Source: Asbonarchaeum sp964517675 (lineage in GTDB: Archaea > Nanohalarchaeota > Nanosalinia > Nanosalinales > Nanoanaerosalinaceae). From it: DNA of 64,000 bases. The translations under genes were made by a program, and so were the position numbers. This document shows positions 38,987 through 47,251 of this stretch, one piece after another. The notes under the pieces were generated by a model. The model did not search any database and had not been told where the DNA came from. It worked only from the letters and a program-made list of their open reading frames with translations. Where the stretch lies: the NCBI GenBank assembly GCA_964517675.1, contig CAZFEL010000002.1, positions 186,001 to 250,000 on the forward strand, in the 5' to 3' direction. Position 1 is the first letter of the stretch. Each line of letters begins with the position of its first letter.

Positions 38987-41008
38987 TCACAGATCCGCCC
39001 TGCGCAGGAGCTGTGCGTTGATGGCGACGATGACGGTGCTGGCTGACATCAGAAGTGCACCGATGGCCGGTGAGAGGATGAAGCCGACAGGTGCGAGCAC
39101 ACCGGCAGCAAGCGGGAGGGCAACGGCGTTGTACCCGGTCGCCCAGAACAGGTTCTGGATCATCTTGCTGTAGCTCCGTTCGCTCAGGCGGACCAGCTTG
39201 ACGACATCACGGGGGTCGTTTTTGACCAGGACGATGTCTGCCGATTCGACGGCGACATCGGTCCCGCTCCCGATCGCGATCCCGACATCGGCCCGGGTCA
39301 GGGCTGGTGCGTCGTTGACCCCGTCACCGACCATCGCGACGCGTTCGCCTTTCTCCTGGAGCTGTTGCACCTTGCTATCCTTGTCGGCTGGCAGGACCTC
39401 CGCGAAGTAGGTATCGATCCCGAGTTCGTCCGCGACCGAGGCAGCGACGTCCTCGCTGTCACCGGTGATCATCGCCACGTCGACGCCCATCTCGTGGAGA
39501 TTCGTGACCGCCTCACGGCTCTCCTGGCGGATCGTGTCGGCGATCGAGGCGGCACCGATGACGACCTCTTTGTCCTGGACGAGGTATATGACACCGCGTC
39601 CTGCCGCACCGGCCTCATCCGCGAAGGATCGCACGCTGTCCGGCAGGCTGATGCCGAGTGTCTCGAGGAGGTTCGGTCCGCCGAGGTGATATGTCTGTCC
39701 GTCGATGGTCGCGGTGACGCCTCTGCCCTTGATAGCCTCAAACCCGTTCGCCTCGGGCGGTTCGATGTCGTCCTCGTCAGCGGTCCGCATGACGGCCCGA
39801 CCGATGTGGTGCTCGGAGTCCTGCTCGAGCCCGGCCATCAGGCGGAGGACCTCGTCCCGTGTGATGTCCCCTGTGGTCGCGACGTCGGTGACCTGCTGGG
39901 TCCCCGTGGTCAGGGTTCCGGTCTTATCGAACATGATGGTATCGAGCTCGCGGGCCTGCTCCATTGCGACCCTGTCCCGTATCAGCATGCCGTTCTGTGC
40001 GGCCAGGGAGGTGTTGATAGCGACGACCAGCGGTATGGCCAGCCCGAGTGCGTGGGGGCACGCGATCACGAGGACGGTGACCGCCCGCTCGATGACGGGG
40101 AGGCCGAACCCGACCGCGACTGTCCAGGCGACGGACGTGACCGCCGCGGCCGCGACGGCGATGTAGAACAGCCAGCCTGCTGCTCTGTCCGCGAGCAACT
40201 GGGTCTCGGACTTGCTGCTCTGTGCCTCCTCCACCAGCCGCATGATACCGGAGAGGGTGGTCTCGTCCCCGGTCGCGGTGATCTCGACCCGGAGGCTGCC
40301 GCTTCCCTCGTTGATCGTCCCGCCGATGACCTCATCGCCGGGGTCTTTGTCGACGGGCTTCGATTCGCCGGTGATCATGGACTCGTTGACGCTGGAATCG
40401 CCCTCGTAGACCTCGCCGTCGGCCGGGATCGAGGCGCCAGGCCTGACGAGGATCCTGTCGCCGTCGTCGAGCGCATCGACAGAGACCTCCTCGGTCCCTC
40501 CGTCGTCCGTGATCCGCTCTGCGGTGTCGGGGACGAGCTTTGCGAGCTCATCGAGGGCCCCTGAGGCCTTCCGGATCGAGCGCATCTCGATCCAGTGCCC
40601 GAGCAGCATGATATCGATCAGGGTGACCAGCTCCCAGAAGAAACCCTGCTGGGCCGGCAACAGCAGTGCTGTGAGGCTGTAGATGAACGCGACCGAGATG
40701 GCAAGGGAGATCAGCATCATCATGCCGGGCTTGCGGTCCTCGAGTTCGCCTCTTGCCATCCTGAGGAATGGGACGCCGCCGTAGAGGAAGATGATGACTG
40801 AGAAGACCGGCAGGACGTAGGTGATACCGGGGACGGATACCGCGGTGTACCCGAGCAGGTCCTGGATGAACGGGCTGAGGTACAGGACAGGGAAAGACAG
40901 CAGGCTCGAGATGAGGAACTTCCTGCGGAACATCAGCTCGTGGTGCCGGTGTCCCATGTCGTCGTGGTCCTGCTGGTCGTCGCCGTGATCGTGGTCGCTG
41001 TGGTCCAT
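38987..41008 (-). CDS. copB: Copper-exporting P1B-type ATPase with CPH motif (CopB-like)
   Basis: The 673-residue pump begins with a His/Asp-rich tail (MDHSDHDHGDDQQDHDDMGH) instead of CxxC metal-binding domains. The membrane metal motif is VIACPHALGLAIPL (CPH, as in CopB/P1B-3), the phosphorylation site is MFDKTGTLTTG, and ATP-domain blocks EHHIGRAVM, GRGVTAT and VGDGVNDAPALTRADVGIAI are intact; TGES is present as SMITGESKPVD. CPH pumps export copper, reported mainly for Cu(II) or Cu(I). It is the last gene of a minus-strand copper cluster. Confidence 0.93.
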   Translation of the reverse strand: MDHSDHDHGDDQQDHDDMGHRHHELMFRRKFLISSLLSFPVLYLSPFIQDLLGYTAVSVPGITYVLPVFSVIIFLYGGVPFLRMARGELEDRKPGMMMLISLAISVAFIYSLTALLLPAQQGFFWELVTLIDIMLLGHWIEMRSIRKASGALDELAKLVPDTAERITDDGGTEEVSVDALDDGDRILVRPGASIPADGEVYEGDSSVNESMITGESKPVDKDPGDEVIGGTINEGSGSLRVEITATGDETTLSGIMRLVEEAQSSKSETQLLADRAAGWLFYIAVAAAAVTSVAWTVAVGFGLPVIERAVTVLVIACPHALGLAIPLVVAINTSLAAQNGMLIRDRVAMEQARELDTIMFDKTGTLTTGTQQVTDVATTGDITRDEVLRLMAGLEQDSEHHIGRAVMRTADEDDIEPPEANGFEAIKGRGVTATIDGQTYHLGGPNLLETLGISLPDSVRSFADEAGAAGRGVIYLVQDKEVVIGAASIADTIRQESREAVTNLHEMGVDVAMITGDSEDVAASVADELGIDTYFAEVLPADKDSKVQQLQEKGERVAMVGDGVNDAPALTRADVGIAIGSGTDVAVESADIVLVKNDPRDVVKLVRLSERSYSKMIQNLFWATGYNAVALPLAAGVLAPVGFILSPAIGALLMSASTVIVAINAQLLRRADL

Positions 41009-41020
41009 GGTGTGGTTGCC

Positions 41021-41290
41021 TCAGAGCATTTGACCGGTTTTCTCCCAGATGATGGCTGTCGTGGCCCCGATGATGTATCCGGCTATGAATGCTCCGAGTA
41101 TGCCGGTGATGGCTGTCGTGATGCTGATATCGAGTATGGTGTGCTGGACCGTGACGAAGTGTACCTGTTCGATGGCACGCATGACCGGTCCGGCAGTCCC
41201 GGTTGCCACGAGGACCAGCCAGGCGGTGTGCATGAGGGCGAACAGGAGCCCGAGTGTGATGCCGGTCTGGTTCGTCCGCTGTGATGGCAT
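41021..41290 (-). CDS. Small membrane protein of the copper cluster
   Basis: The 89-residue protein has two hydrophobic segments (GLLFALMHTAWLVLVATGTA and a C-terminal GAFIAGYIIGATTAIIWEK). It lies 12 bases before copB and is probably co-transcribed. No cysteine is present, but His and Met occur near the membrane. Function unknown. Confidence 0.7.
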   Translation of the reverse strand: MPSQRTNQTGITLGLLFALMHTAWLVLVATGTAGPVMRAIEQVHFVTVQHTILDISITTAITGILGAFIAGYIIGATTAIIWEKTGQML

Positions 41291-41315
41291 GGTATGTGTT
41301 CCCCTGTCGTGGTTT

Positions 41316-41590
41316 TTATGACTGGTCGTCCTGCGCGTGGTCGTCCGTCTGTCGGTCTGTCGCCCGGTCTGCCGTTATCCGCTGGGCGAGATAGACGATT
41401 CCGAGGACGATGAGGATGAACAGGCCGGCCTGATTGAGGAGCGGGAGTCGGCCCGTCCCGTTCCACGTGTGTCCCTGCGAGCCCATCATCGGCATCCATC
41501 CGCCGGTGGCTGTGCGGTCGGTGTATGTGTCGCAGCCCCGGTCAGGGAGAGGATTAGTATGGCGGCAAGGAGATGCCGGGCTGAAGACAT
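41316..41590 (-). pseudogene. Small Met-rich membrane protein split by a frameshift
   Basis: A signal-peptide-like frame begins at the ATG at 41590 (MSSARHLLAAILILSLTGAA) and stops at 41488-41486 after 34 codons. A second frame, starting by an ATG at 41495 and ending at 41316, reads MPMMGSQGHTWNGTGRLPLL followed by a membrane helix (LFILIVLGIVYLAQRI). Read upstream, the second frame gives TGGWMPMMG, a natural continuation of the first. A single one-base indel near 41496-41515 would fuse them into a secreted or membrane protein of about 93 residues with methionines suited to copper. It may also be two tiny overlapping genes. Confidence 0.5.
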
Positions 41591-41653
41591 ATCACATTAT
41601 GATGGGTGTGTGATTATAAATACTTCCCCGGCTGGGGGCTGCAGGCCACACGG

Positions 41654-42103
41654 TCACCAGTCCTTACAGCAGTCGATGATCCGTCGGACGTGCTCGTGGA
41701 CGCGTTCGTCCTCGCGATACAGGTACAGGAGGCCGAATCCTGTCCAGAGGAGGGCGATGGCGGTGAACAGTGCTGCGTCCACCGTGGCGGTCATCAGGAT
41801 GTATGCTCCCGTGAGGAGGGTGAGGTACACGGGGAGCCGGAACAGTTCAACCGCCCCATCGAGTCTGTCCTCGACGGTGTAAAAGATACCGAGGACCGTG
41901 CTCCCCATCAGAAGCCCGAGCAGGGCGGTGTCGTGGAATACGCCGATCCAGTACGCGATGAGGAGTCCGGCCCACGTCATGCTGACTGCGAGACAGAGCG
42001 CACACAGCTTCTCGCTGTACCGACTGTCTAGGGTCTCTTTGACTCCAAGCAGGAGGAAAAACAGGGTGAGGGTGGCTGTGATCGCGGTCGTGGCCGGGTC
42101 CAT
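41654..42103 (-). CDS. Multi-pass membrane protein of the copper cluster
   Basis: The 149-residue protein has four hydrophobic segments (TTAITATLTLFFLLLGVKET, CALCLAVSMTWAGLLIAYWI, VYLTLLTGAYILMTATVD, ALFTAIALLWTGFGLLYLYR) and a cytoplasmic tail ending IIDCCKDW. The CALC pair in the second helix and the terminal CC could bind metal. It directly follows the gene upstream with no gap. Family unknown. Confidence 0.7.
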   Translation of the reverse strand: MDPATTAITATLTLFFLLLGVKETLDSRYSEKLCALCLAVSMTWAGLLIAYWIGVFHDTALLGLLMGSTVLGIFYTVEDRLDGAVELFRLPVYLTLLTGAYILMTATVDAALFTAIALLWTGFGLLYLYREDERVHEHVRRIIDCCKDW

Positions 42104-42619
42104 CTAGACCACCTGGATGATGATGCCTGTCAGCAGGAGGGTGCTGAACGTGAGGACGATGCCCTGGAAGGGGAACTGGCCTTCGCGGATCGCTGTCAGG
42201 CCCTGGCTCATCCGTGGGCCGATGGCGACGATGCCGCCGCCGAGGCCTGCTGTGAGCAGGGAGAGGTTGATGGTGTACGTGCGGTTGAGCAGGGTGCCGT
42301 ACCCGCCCATGATGCCGATATGGTGGGCGTACTGTTCCCCGATGATCGGGGCGACCGGTAGGACGGTGAGGAGGAACGAGGCGATGACGATCGCGGATCC
42401 CTGGTGGGGGATATACTGTTCCTCGAGCCTGTTCGCGGCCCACCAGCCGGTCGAGACGGCAAAGGCTCCGATGAACAGACCAATGACAAGGAGATCGACG
42501 CCGAAGTAGGCGGCTGCTGTTGCGGCTATCCCGGCTCCTGCCGTACACAGGGGGCAGTGGGCTGTCGCTGTCCCCGTGAACAGCAGGAGCAACACGAAGA
42601 CCAGGGCGCCGTTGATCAT
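42104..42619 (-). CDS. Membrane protein with N-terminal HCPLC metal-binding motif
   Basis: The 171-residue protein begins with a signal or first membrane helix (ALVFVLLLLFTGTATA) and then HCPLCTAGAGIAATAAAYFG, a CxxC with adjacent His exposed at the membrane surface. Four to five more helices follow. The motif plus the location inside the copper operon suggest copper binding or transfer across the membrane; this is inference. It is adjacent to the DUF411 gene (three-base gap). Confidence 0.75.
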   Translation of the reverse strand: MINGALVFVLLLLFTGTATAHCPLCTAGAGIAATAAAYFGVDLLVIGLFIGAFAVSTGWWAANRLEEQYIPHQGSAIVIASFLLTVLPVAPIIGEQYAHHIGIMGGYGTLLNRTYTINLSLLTAGLGGGIVAIGPRMSQGLTAIREGQFPFQGIVLTFSTLLLTGIIIQVV

Positions 42620-42622
42620 CGG

Positions 42623-43105
42623 TCACATCTCCATGAAGGTCGAGGTGGTCCCGTCCTCGTGGAGAGCGTAGATCGTCCACTCGTCCTGTTTCGGACCTGG
42701 CATGCCCGGGCTACCGGAGGGCATCCCCGGGAGTGCGATACCCTCGATGTCCGGTTCTTCCTCGAGCAGCTTCTCGATGGCCTCGACGGGGACGTGTCCT
42801 TCGATGACATAGCCTTCCACGATGGAGGTGTGGCAACTCCAGACATCACGTGGCACCTCGTGTTCGTCCTTTACCGACTGTATGTCGTCCACGTCGTTGA
42901 CCTGTGTATCGAAGCCCTGCTGTTCGCTGTACCTCGCCCAGGCCCCACAGCATCCGCAGTTCGGTGACTTGTAGGTCACCATCTCGATGCTGTCTGTCTG
43001 CTCTGGTGCTGTATCCGTCGTTGTCCAGACACCCCCGAGGACGGAGGCGGTCACTGCGAGCCCGATGAGGGCGATGAGTCCGTATCGTGGTGTGGTAAGG
43101 TTCAT
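42623..43105 (-). CDS. DUF411 copper-associated protein
   Basis: The 160-residue secreted or membrane-anchored protein starts MNLTTPRYGLIALIGLAVTA (signal segment). The mature part carries the DUF411 signature: MVTYKSPNCGCCGAWARYSE, the SCHTSIVEGYVIEGHVPVEA block and GIALPGMPSGSPGMPGPKQD, with Cys, His and Met that can bind copper. DUF411 proteins are commonly found with copper-resistance genes. The ATG at 43105 is preferred to a GTG nine bases upstream. First gene of the minus-strand copper transcript. Confidence 0.92.
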   Translation of the reverse strand: MNLTTPRYGLIALIGLAVTASVLGGVWTTTDTAPEQTDSIEMVTYKSPNCGCCGAWARYSEQQGFDTQVNDVDDIQSVKDEHEVPRDVWSCHTSIVEGYVIEGHVPVEAIEKLLEEEPDIEGIALPGMPSGSPGMPGPKQDEWTIYALHEDGTTSTFMEM

Positions 43106-43197
43106 GATTGCCACCGTGCCATGTCACGACATTTCATATTCTGATATATCTGGTTGGAAAATATGCTTTTATAGGTTGGGAGACAATCGTCGAAGTC
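43106..43197. promoter_or_regulatory. Divergent copper-cluster promoter with inverted repeat
   Basis: This AT-rich gap separates the DUF411 gene (minus) from the PadR-type regulator (plus). GCTTTTATAGG (about 43165-43175) lies 25 to 33 bases before the regulator ATG; ATATATC (43145-43151) may serve the opposite strand. ATGTC-AC-GACAT (43121-43132) is a perfect inverted repeat between the minus-strand promoter and the DUF411 start and is the best operator candidate. Confidence 0.5.
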
Positions 43198-43599
43198 ATG
43201 ACTGATATCAACGTCTCCCACGTGGTCCGTCTGTACACGCTGTTGCTCCTGAAAGAGGGTCCGCGGCACGGCTATGCGGTGATGAAAGAGATCGAGTCGA
43301 TGACGGGGACGGAGCCGACAGCATCCCACATCTACCCGTTCCTCGGTGAGCTCGAGGACAACGGTCTCGTGGAGGCCGAGGAGGAAGGCTCCCGCGGGAA
43401 GAAGGTCTACTCGCTCACGGAGGAGGGGGAAGATTTCGTCGCGGACCAGATCGGGTCCTTCGGCAGGCTCCTGGAGGCCGCGATCGAGGGCGGGGTCCAG
43501 GAATGTGCCCACTGTGACTGTAAGATATACGAGGACGGTTATGAGGCCGACGGGGAGACGTACTGCTGTGAGCACTGCGCACAGGCGGCCGCGGAGTGA
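43198..43599 (+). CDS. PadR-family regulator with C-terminal TRASH-like metal-binding domain
   Basis: Residues 1-95 form a PadR winged helix (VSHVVRLYTLLLLKEGPRHG, ASHIYPFLGELEDNGLVEAE, RGKKVYSLTEEGEDFVAD). The C-terminal 40 residues hold CAHCDCKIYEDGYEADGE and TYCCEHC, the cysteine pattern of a TRASH/YHS-type metal-binding domain. TRASH domains sense copper in other archaeal regulators. Placed divergently from the copper operon, it is very likely the copper-responsive regulator of that operon. The ATG at 43198 fits a leaderless promoter. Confidence 0.85.
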   Translation: MTDINVSHVVRLYTLLLLKEGPRHGYAVMKEIESMTGTEPTASHIYPFLGELEDNGLVEAEEEGSRGKKVYSLTEEGEDFVADQIGSFGRLLEAAIEGGVQECAHCDCKIYEDGYEADGETYCCEHCAQAAAE

Positions 43600-44214
43600 T
43601 CATCTCAGGTATCCCTGGGCCTCCTCGTCCGTGATCTGGTCGAACCGTCCGTAGAACTGCCCGACCGCCCTGAAGGAGGAAGGCTTCTTGAGGCAGTGGA
43701 CCGCATCAGCATCTTCTCCGAGTCCCTCAATCGTCGACGGTGGCCCGACCGGTACAGCGACCGCGACGGTGCTGGCCCCGTCCTCCCGTGCCTGCCGGAT
43801 GCAGGCCTTCATGGTGGCTCCGGTCGCTATGCCGTCATCGACGATGAGGACGTCTTTGCCGTCCAGATCCGCTGGTTCCGTCCGGTATGTCCGTTCCTTC
43901 TCGGCAGCGTTTTCCGCCTCGCGTTCGATCTGCTCATCGAGGTACTCCTGCTGGATGTTGAGCCGGGTGATCGTGATATCATCCAGCCAGGCCTCGCCGT
44001 CGGCCCCGACGGCGCCGATGGCGTACTCGGGGTTATGCGGTGCACCGATCTTCCTGGCGACGACGATATCAAGTGGTGCATCGAGCCTGTCGGCGACCGT
44101 CCGTCCCAGCGGCAGGCCGCCACGCGGTATCGCGAGGACGATATCAGGCTGGACACCGTCCTCGCTGAGGTGCTCTGCCAGCCGTCGGCCCGCATCGGTC
44201 CGGTCCTCGAACAT
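43600..44214 (-). CDS. Phosphoribosyltransferase-domain protein
   Basis: The 204-residue protein has the type I PRTase PRPP loop KDVLIVDDGIATGATMKA and the N-terminal segment IPRGGLPLGRTVADRLDAPL with VVARKIGAPHNPEYAIGAVG. This group of stand-alone predicted PRTases is widespread and often of unknown substrate. It converges with the PadR gene with no gap. Confidence 0.88.
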   Translation of the reverse strand: MFEDRTDAGRRLAEHLSEDGVQPDIVLAIPRGGLPLGRTVADRLDAPLDIVVARKIGAPHNPEYAIGAVGADGEAWLDDITITRLNIQQEYLDEQIEREAENAAEKERTYRTEPADLDGKDVLIVDDGIATGATMKACIRQAREDGASTVAVAVPVGPPSTIEGLGEDADAVHCLKKPSSFRAVGQFYGRFDQITDEEAQGYLR

Positions 44215-44260
44215 GGGATATCATTGGTGCCCGGGGTATAGGTCGGTTGGGGTGGCCGGG

Positions 44261-44806
44261 TCAGGTGTGCGAGAGCAGCTGGTCGTACCGTCGTTCGATT
44301 GTGTCCTCGAGTGCCTCCTGTTCGGCCTCGAGTTCCTGCCGTCGTTCGACGAGCTGGTCGATGTCGGCCACCTGGCTCCACGTCCAGATGATCTCGTCCC
44401 AGCCCTCGTGTTTCCTGTCCCAGATGGAGAAGTACGTCTCGAAGCTATCGCCGGCGTCGGCATCGAGGCGGTCCCGGAAGCGGCTGTAGGATCCCGCCTG
44501 GAAGGCATCGTCGAACCGCTCGATGAACCGCCCGAGGGTGGTATAGATCACAGTCCGGTCCCTGGTGGGGTGCCGGGTGAGCGAGAGGGAGAAGGTGTCC
44601 CCGATCTCGTCGGTCATCGTCTCGGGCAGTGCCCACTCGAGGTCCTCGAGGCTGCGGTAGCTGTTTTCCCGGATGTCCTCGAGTTCATCCTCGATGTGGT
44701 GATACTCCTCGAGGTCGCGCTCGAGGGCGGGGCTGTAGGCTGCTATGGTGTCCCTGTTGGCGGGGTACTGCTCGATCAGTTCGGCTGTGTCCTCGATCCC
44801 GTCCAT
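44261..44806 (-). CDS. Uncharacterised helical protein
   Basis: The start at 44806 (MDGIEDTAELIEQYPANRDT) follows a TTAAAC element at -25 to -30, the common leaderless spacing. The 181-residue protein has N- and C-terminal coiled-coil helices (YHHIEDELEDIRENSYRSLE and LVERRQELEAEQEALEDTIE) around an aromatic middle (SYSRFRDRLDAD, FSIWDRKHEGWDEIIWTWSQ). The same frame is open for another 1.8 kb upstream, but that is antisense to three good genes. No family known to me. Confidence 0.7.
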   Translation of the reverse strand: MDGIEDTAELIEQYPANRDTIAAYSPALERDLEEYHHIEDELEDIRENSYRSLEDLEWALPETMTDEIGDTFSLSLTRHPTRDRTVIYTTLGRFIERFDDAFQAGSYSRFRDRLDADAGDSFETYFSIWDRKHEGWDEIIWTWSQVADIDQLVERRQELEAEQEALEDTIERRYDQLLSHT

Positions 44807-44911
44807 GCGCGGTGATGGCCTAGGTCGGGGTTTAAGCCTGACGGTCCCGTGCCGGTGGGGTTGATGCCTGTTGAGGGATGATTTGAAAAGCCTCGCCGTC
44901 CAGGGGTCTGT

Positions 44912-45859
44912 ATGAACCACCTGGACCCGCTGTACGGTGAGTACACCTTCGAGGGCGTGTTCGAGGAGATCATACGGAACCCGGGGATGCAGCGGCTGAG
45001 GGAGGTCCACCAGAACGGGGCCGCGGTCCTGGTCAACGATGACCTGGACACGACCCGGTTCGAGCACGCTCTCGGTGTCACGATCCTGGCCCGGGAGTTC
45101 GGCTGCGGCCGGCGCGAGCAGCTCGCTGCCCTCTTGCATGATATCTCCCATACTGCGTTCTCCCATGTCGCGGATACGGTCTTCGACCGGCGGGATGAGG
45201 CCTTCCACGAGGACCACCACCGCAGGGTCATCGAGGACCACGGTATCGATGCCATACTGGAGGACCATGGCTACGATCCGGATGTGATACTGGATGAGAC
45301 TCTGTATGGTGTGCTGGAGCGGGAGCTTCCGGACCTGTGTGCGGACAGGCTGGACTACCTGCTCCGGGATCTGGTGAAAGCGGACCTGCTGGACAGGGAC
45401 GATGCAAGGGGGTTGCTGACAGGGGTCCGTGTGATCGACAACCGGCTGGTCTGCGATGACGCCGAGACCGCCCGGGAGCTTGCTGAGGCGTTCATCACGC
45501 TGAACGAGGAGGTCTTCTACCGGCCATTGCACGAGGCCGCGGAGGTCGCCCTGGCACAGGTCATCGACGAGGCCCTGGACCGCGGTGTCCTCGAGGAGGA
45601 TGACCTGTTCCTGACCGACACCGAGCTCCTCGCGAAGCTGCGGGACAACGGGATGGGCCAGCGCCTGGACGCGATCGGCCCGGATCTTTCCTTCGAGGAG
45701 GGGGACGGTTACCACCTGACCCGGAAGGTCCGGCTGGTCGATCCGCTGGTCGGTGGGCCGGACACCAGGCTCTCGACGATCGACCCGGAGGCAAAGGAGA
45801 TGCTTAAGGCCGCCCGAGAGCGGATCCCTGCCGAGGCCTGGTACCGGGTCCTGCTGTGA
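44912..45859 (+). CDS. HD-domain phosphohydrolase, SAMHD1/dGTPase-like
   Basis: The 315-residue protein has the metal site TTRFEHALGVTILAREFG, LAALLHDISHTAFSHVADTV and CADRLDYLLRDLV, the arrangement of SAMHD1-like dNTP triphosphohydrolases and archaeal HD proteins. It begins MNHLDPLYGEYTFEGVFEEI with the conserved recognition R-L-R segment (NPGMQRLREVHQNGAA). A longer paralogous type is at 55410-56603. Likely a (deoxy)nucleotidase; exact substrate unknown. Confidence 0.88.
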   Translation: MNHLDPLYGEYTFEGVFEEIIRNPGMQRLREVHQNGAAVLVNDDLDTTRFEHALGVTILAREFGCGRREQLAALLHDISHTAFSHVADTVFDRRDEAFHEDHHRRVIEDHGIDAILEDHGYDPDVILDETLYGVLERELPDLCADRLDYLLRDLVKADLLDRDDARGLLTGVRVIDNRLVCDDAETARELAEAFITLNEEVFYRPLHEAAEVALAQVIDEALDRGVLEEDDLFLTDTELLAKLRDNGMGQRLDAIGPDLSFEEGDGYHLTRKVRLVDPLVGGPDTRLSTIDPEAKEMLKAARERIPAEAWYRVLL

Positions 45860-45898
45860 CCGGACCACATTTATGTCCGGACTGAGAACCTTATTCCG

Positions 45899-46792
45899 AT
45901 GGAACTGTATCTGCTTGGTGCGGTCCTGGCCCTGACACTGTATATCGCCTACCAGCAGCGCCTCGGTGCCCGTCCTGAGATCGATCCCGGGACGGTCCGT
46001 TCGGCCCTGAACGAGACCTGGCGGGAGATGGGTCTGAGCGAGCAGGTGGGCCAGATCGAGGGCCACGCAGAGGACCTCGAGGATCTGCACCGCGATCTCG
46101 AGCAGATGCTCAGGCTGCCGAAAGAACGCGGTGCCTTCGGCGAGCAGCAGCTCGATGTCATCCTGTCCGATCACCTGCCCGACAGCATGTACGGGCTCCG
46201 CGAGCAGGTCCGGGCGGGGATGACCCCGGATGCTCACATCGAGAGCACATCGGGGACGATCTGTATCGATGCGAAGTTCCCGCTGGACAACTACGAAGCC
46301 TACCTGGATGCACGGGACCGAGGCGAGGATGAGAAAGCCGAGTCCGCGAGCAAGCGGTTCCAGAAGGACGTACAGCGCCAGCTGGACAAGATCGCCTCGG
46401 ACTATGTCCGGCCTGAGGACGGGACGGCCCGGTTCGCTCTGGCCTTTATACCGTCGGAGGCTGTCTATCACCATCTTGTGACAGAGGAGACGGATATGCT
46501 GCGGTCCTACACCGCCGATGGGGTCCAGGTCGTGTCCCCACTGACCCTGGGCCAGAAGCTGGAGCTGATCAAGGCAGATGTCCACGCGAGGGAGCTCTCC
46601 GAGCGGGCGGAGGAGATCCAGGAGGGGGTGGCCCGGCTTGAGTCACGGTTCGAGGCGTTCGGCGATGAGTGGGAGACGTTCTACGGCCATATCAAGCATG
46701 CAAAAGACCGGGCGGAGGATGTCCAGTCCTCCTTCGAGGACATCGAGTCCGCGTTCCACCGGATGACGGACGATGGGATGGGTGAGAGGTGA
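45899..46792 (+). CDS. rmuC: RmuC-family DNA recombination protein
   Basis: The 297-residue protein has an N-terminal membrane or signal-like helix (YLLGAVLALTLYIAY), a coiled region and the RmuC core: RGAFGEQQLDVILSDHLPD, ICIDAKFPLDNYEAYLDARD, RFALAFIPSEAVYHHL and SPLTLGQKLELIKADVH. The restriction-endonuclease-like IDAKFP motif is intact. RmuC limits recombination at inverted repeats in bacteria, of interest given the many palindromes in this window. It overlaps the NUDIX gene by one base. Confidence 0.9.
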   Translation: MELYLLGAVLALTLYIAYQQRLGARPEIDPGTVRSALNETWREMGLSEQVGQIEGHAEDLEDLHRDLEQMLRLPKERGAFGEQQLDVILSDHLPDSMYGLREQVRAGMTPDAHIESTSGTICIDAKFPLDNYEAYLDARDRGEDEKAESASKRFQKDVQRQLDKIASDYVRPEDGTARFALAFIPSEAVYHHLVTEETDMLRSYTADGVQVVSPLTLGQKLELIKADVHARELSERAEEIQEGVARLESRFEAFGDEWETFYGHIKHAKDRAEDVQSSFEDIESAFHRMTDDGMGER

Positions 46793-47250
46793 TGGAGGGC
46801 TATGATTATCTCGTGGTTACCTCGTGCCTGATCGTGGAGGATGGCAATGTCCTGCTGGTCCAGGAGGGCAAGGACCACGTGGAGGGACTGTGGAACCTCC
46901 CTGCAGGGAAGCTGGAGATGGGCGAGAGCCCACAGGAGGGCTGTCTCCGGGAGGCAGAGGAGGAGACGGGGCTGGATGTCGAGCTGACTGGTCTGGTCGG
47001 TGTCTATATGGATGAGAGTGATTCCTCGGACGATACTGTGGTGAACATCGTGTTCGCGGCCGAGGCGGACGGAACTGCCGGGACGCCTGCGGACGATACC
47101 GTCCAGGATGTCCGCTGGGTCGGGATGGACGAGCTGACGGGGCTGGAGCTGCGGGCGCCGTACATCGAGGTGGCAGTCGCTGCCTACAGGGAGCGGGGCG
47201 AGCTGCCGCTGGATGCAGTCCAGGATGTTGCTCCGCTGCGTGAGGTGTGA
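46792..47250 (+). CDS. NUDIX hydrolase
   Basis: The 152-residue protein carries an intact NUDIX box, GKLEMGESPQEGCLREAEEE followed by TGL. It starts MEGYDYLVVTSCLIVEDGNV. NUDIX enzymes hydrolyse nucleoside diphosphate derivatives. The ATG overlaps the RmuC stop (TGATG), and the GNAT gene follows after one base, forming a three-gene unit. Confidence 0.93.
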   Translation: MEGYDYLVVTSCLIVEDGNVLLVQEGKDHVEGLWNLPAGKLEMGESPQEGCLREAEEETGLDVELTGLVGVYMDESDSSDDTVVNIVFAAEADGTAGTPADDTVQDVRWVGMDELTGLELRAPYIEVAVAAYRERGELPLDAVQDVAPLREV

Positions 47251-47251
47251 T

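Noticed and set aside
44261..46585. 774-codon minus-strand open frame
   Set aside because: Only its last 181 codons (from 44806) are taken as a gene. The rest is antisense to the HD hydrolase and RmuC genes, which have clear motifs; Asp/Glu-rich GC-rich genes keep the opposite strand open by chance.
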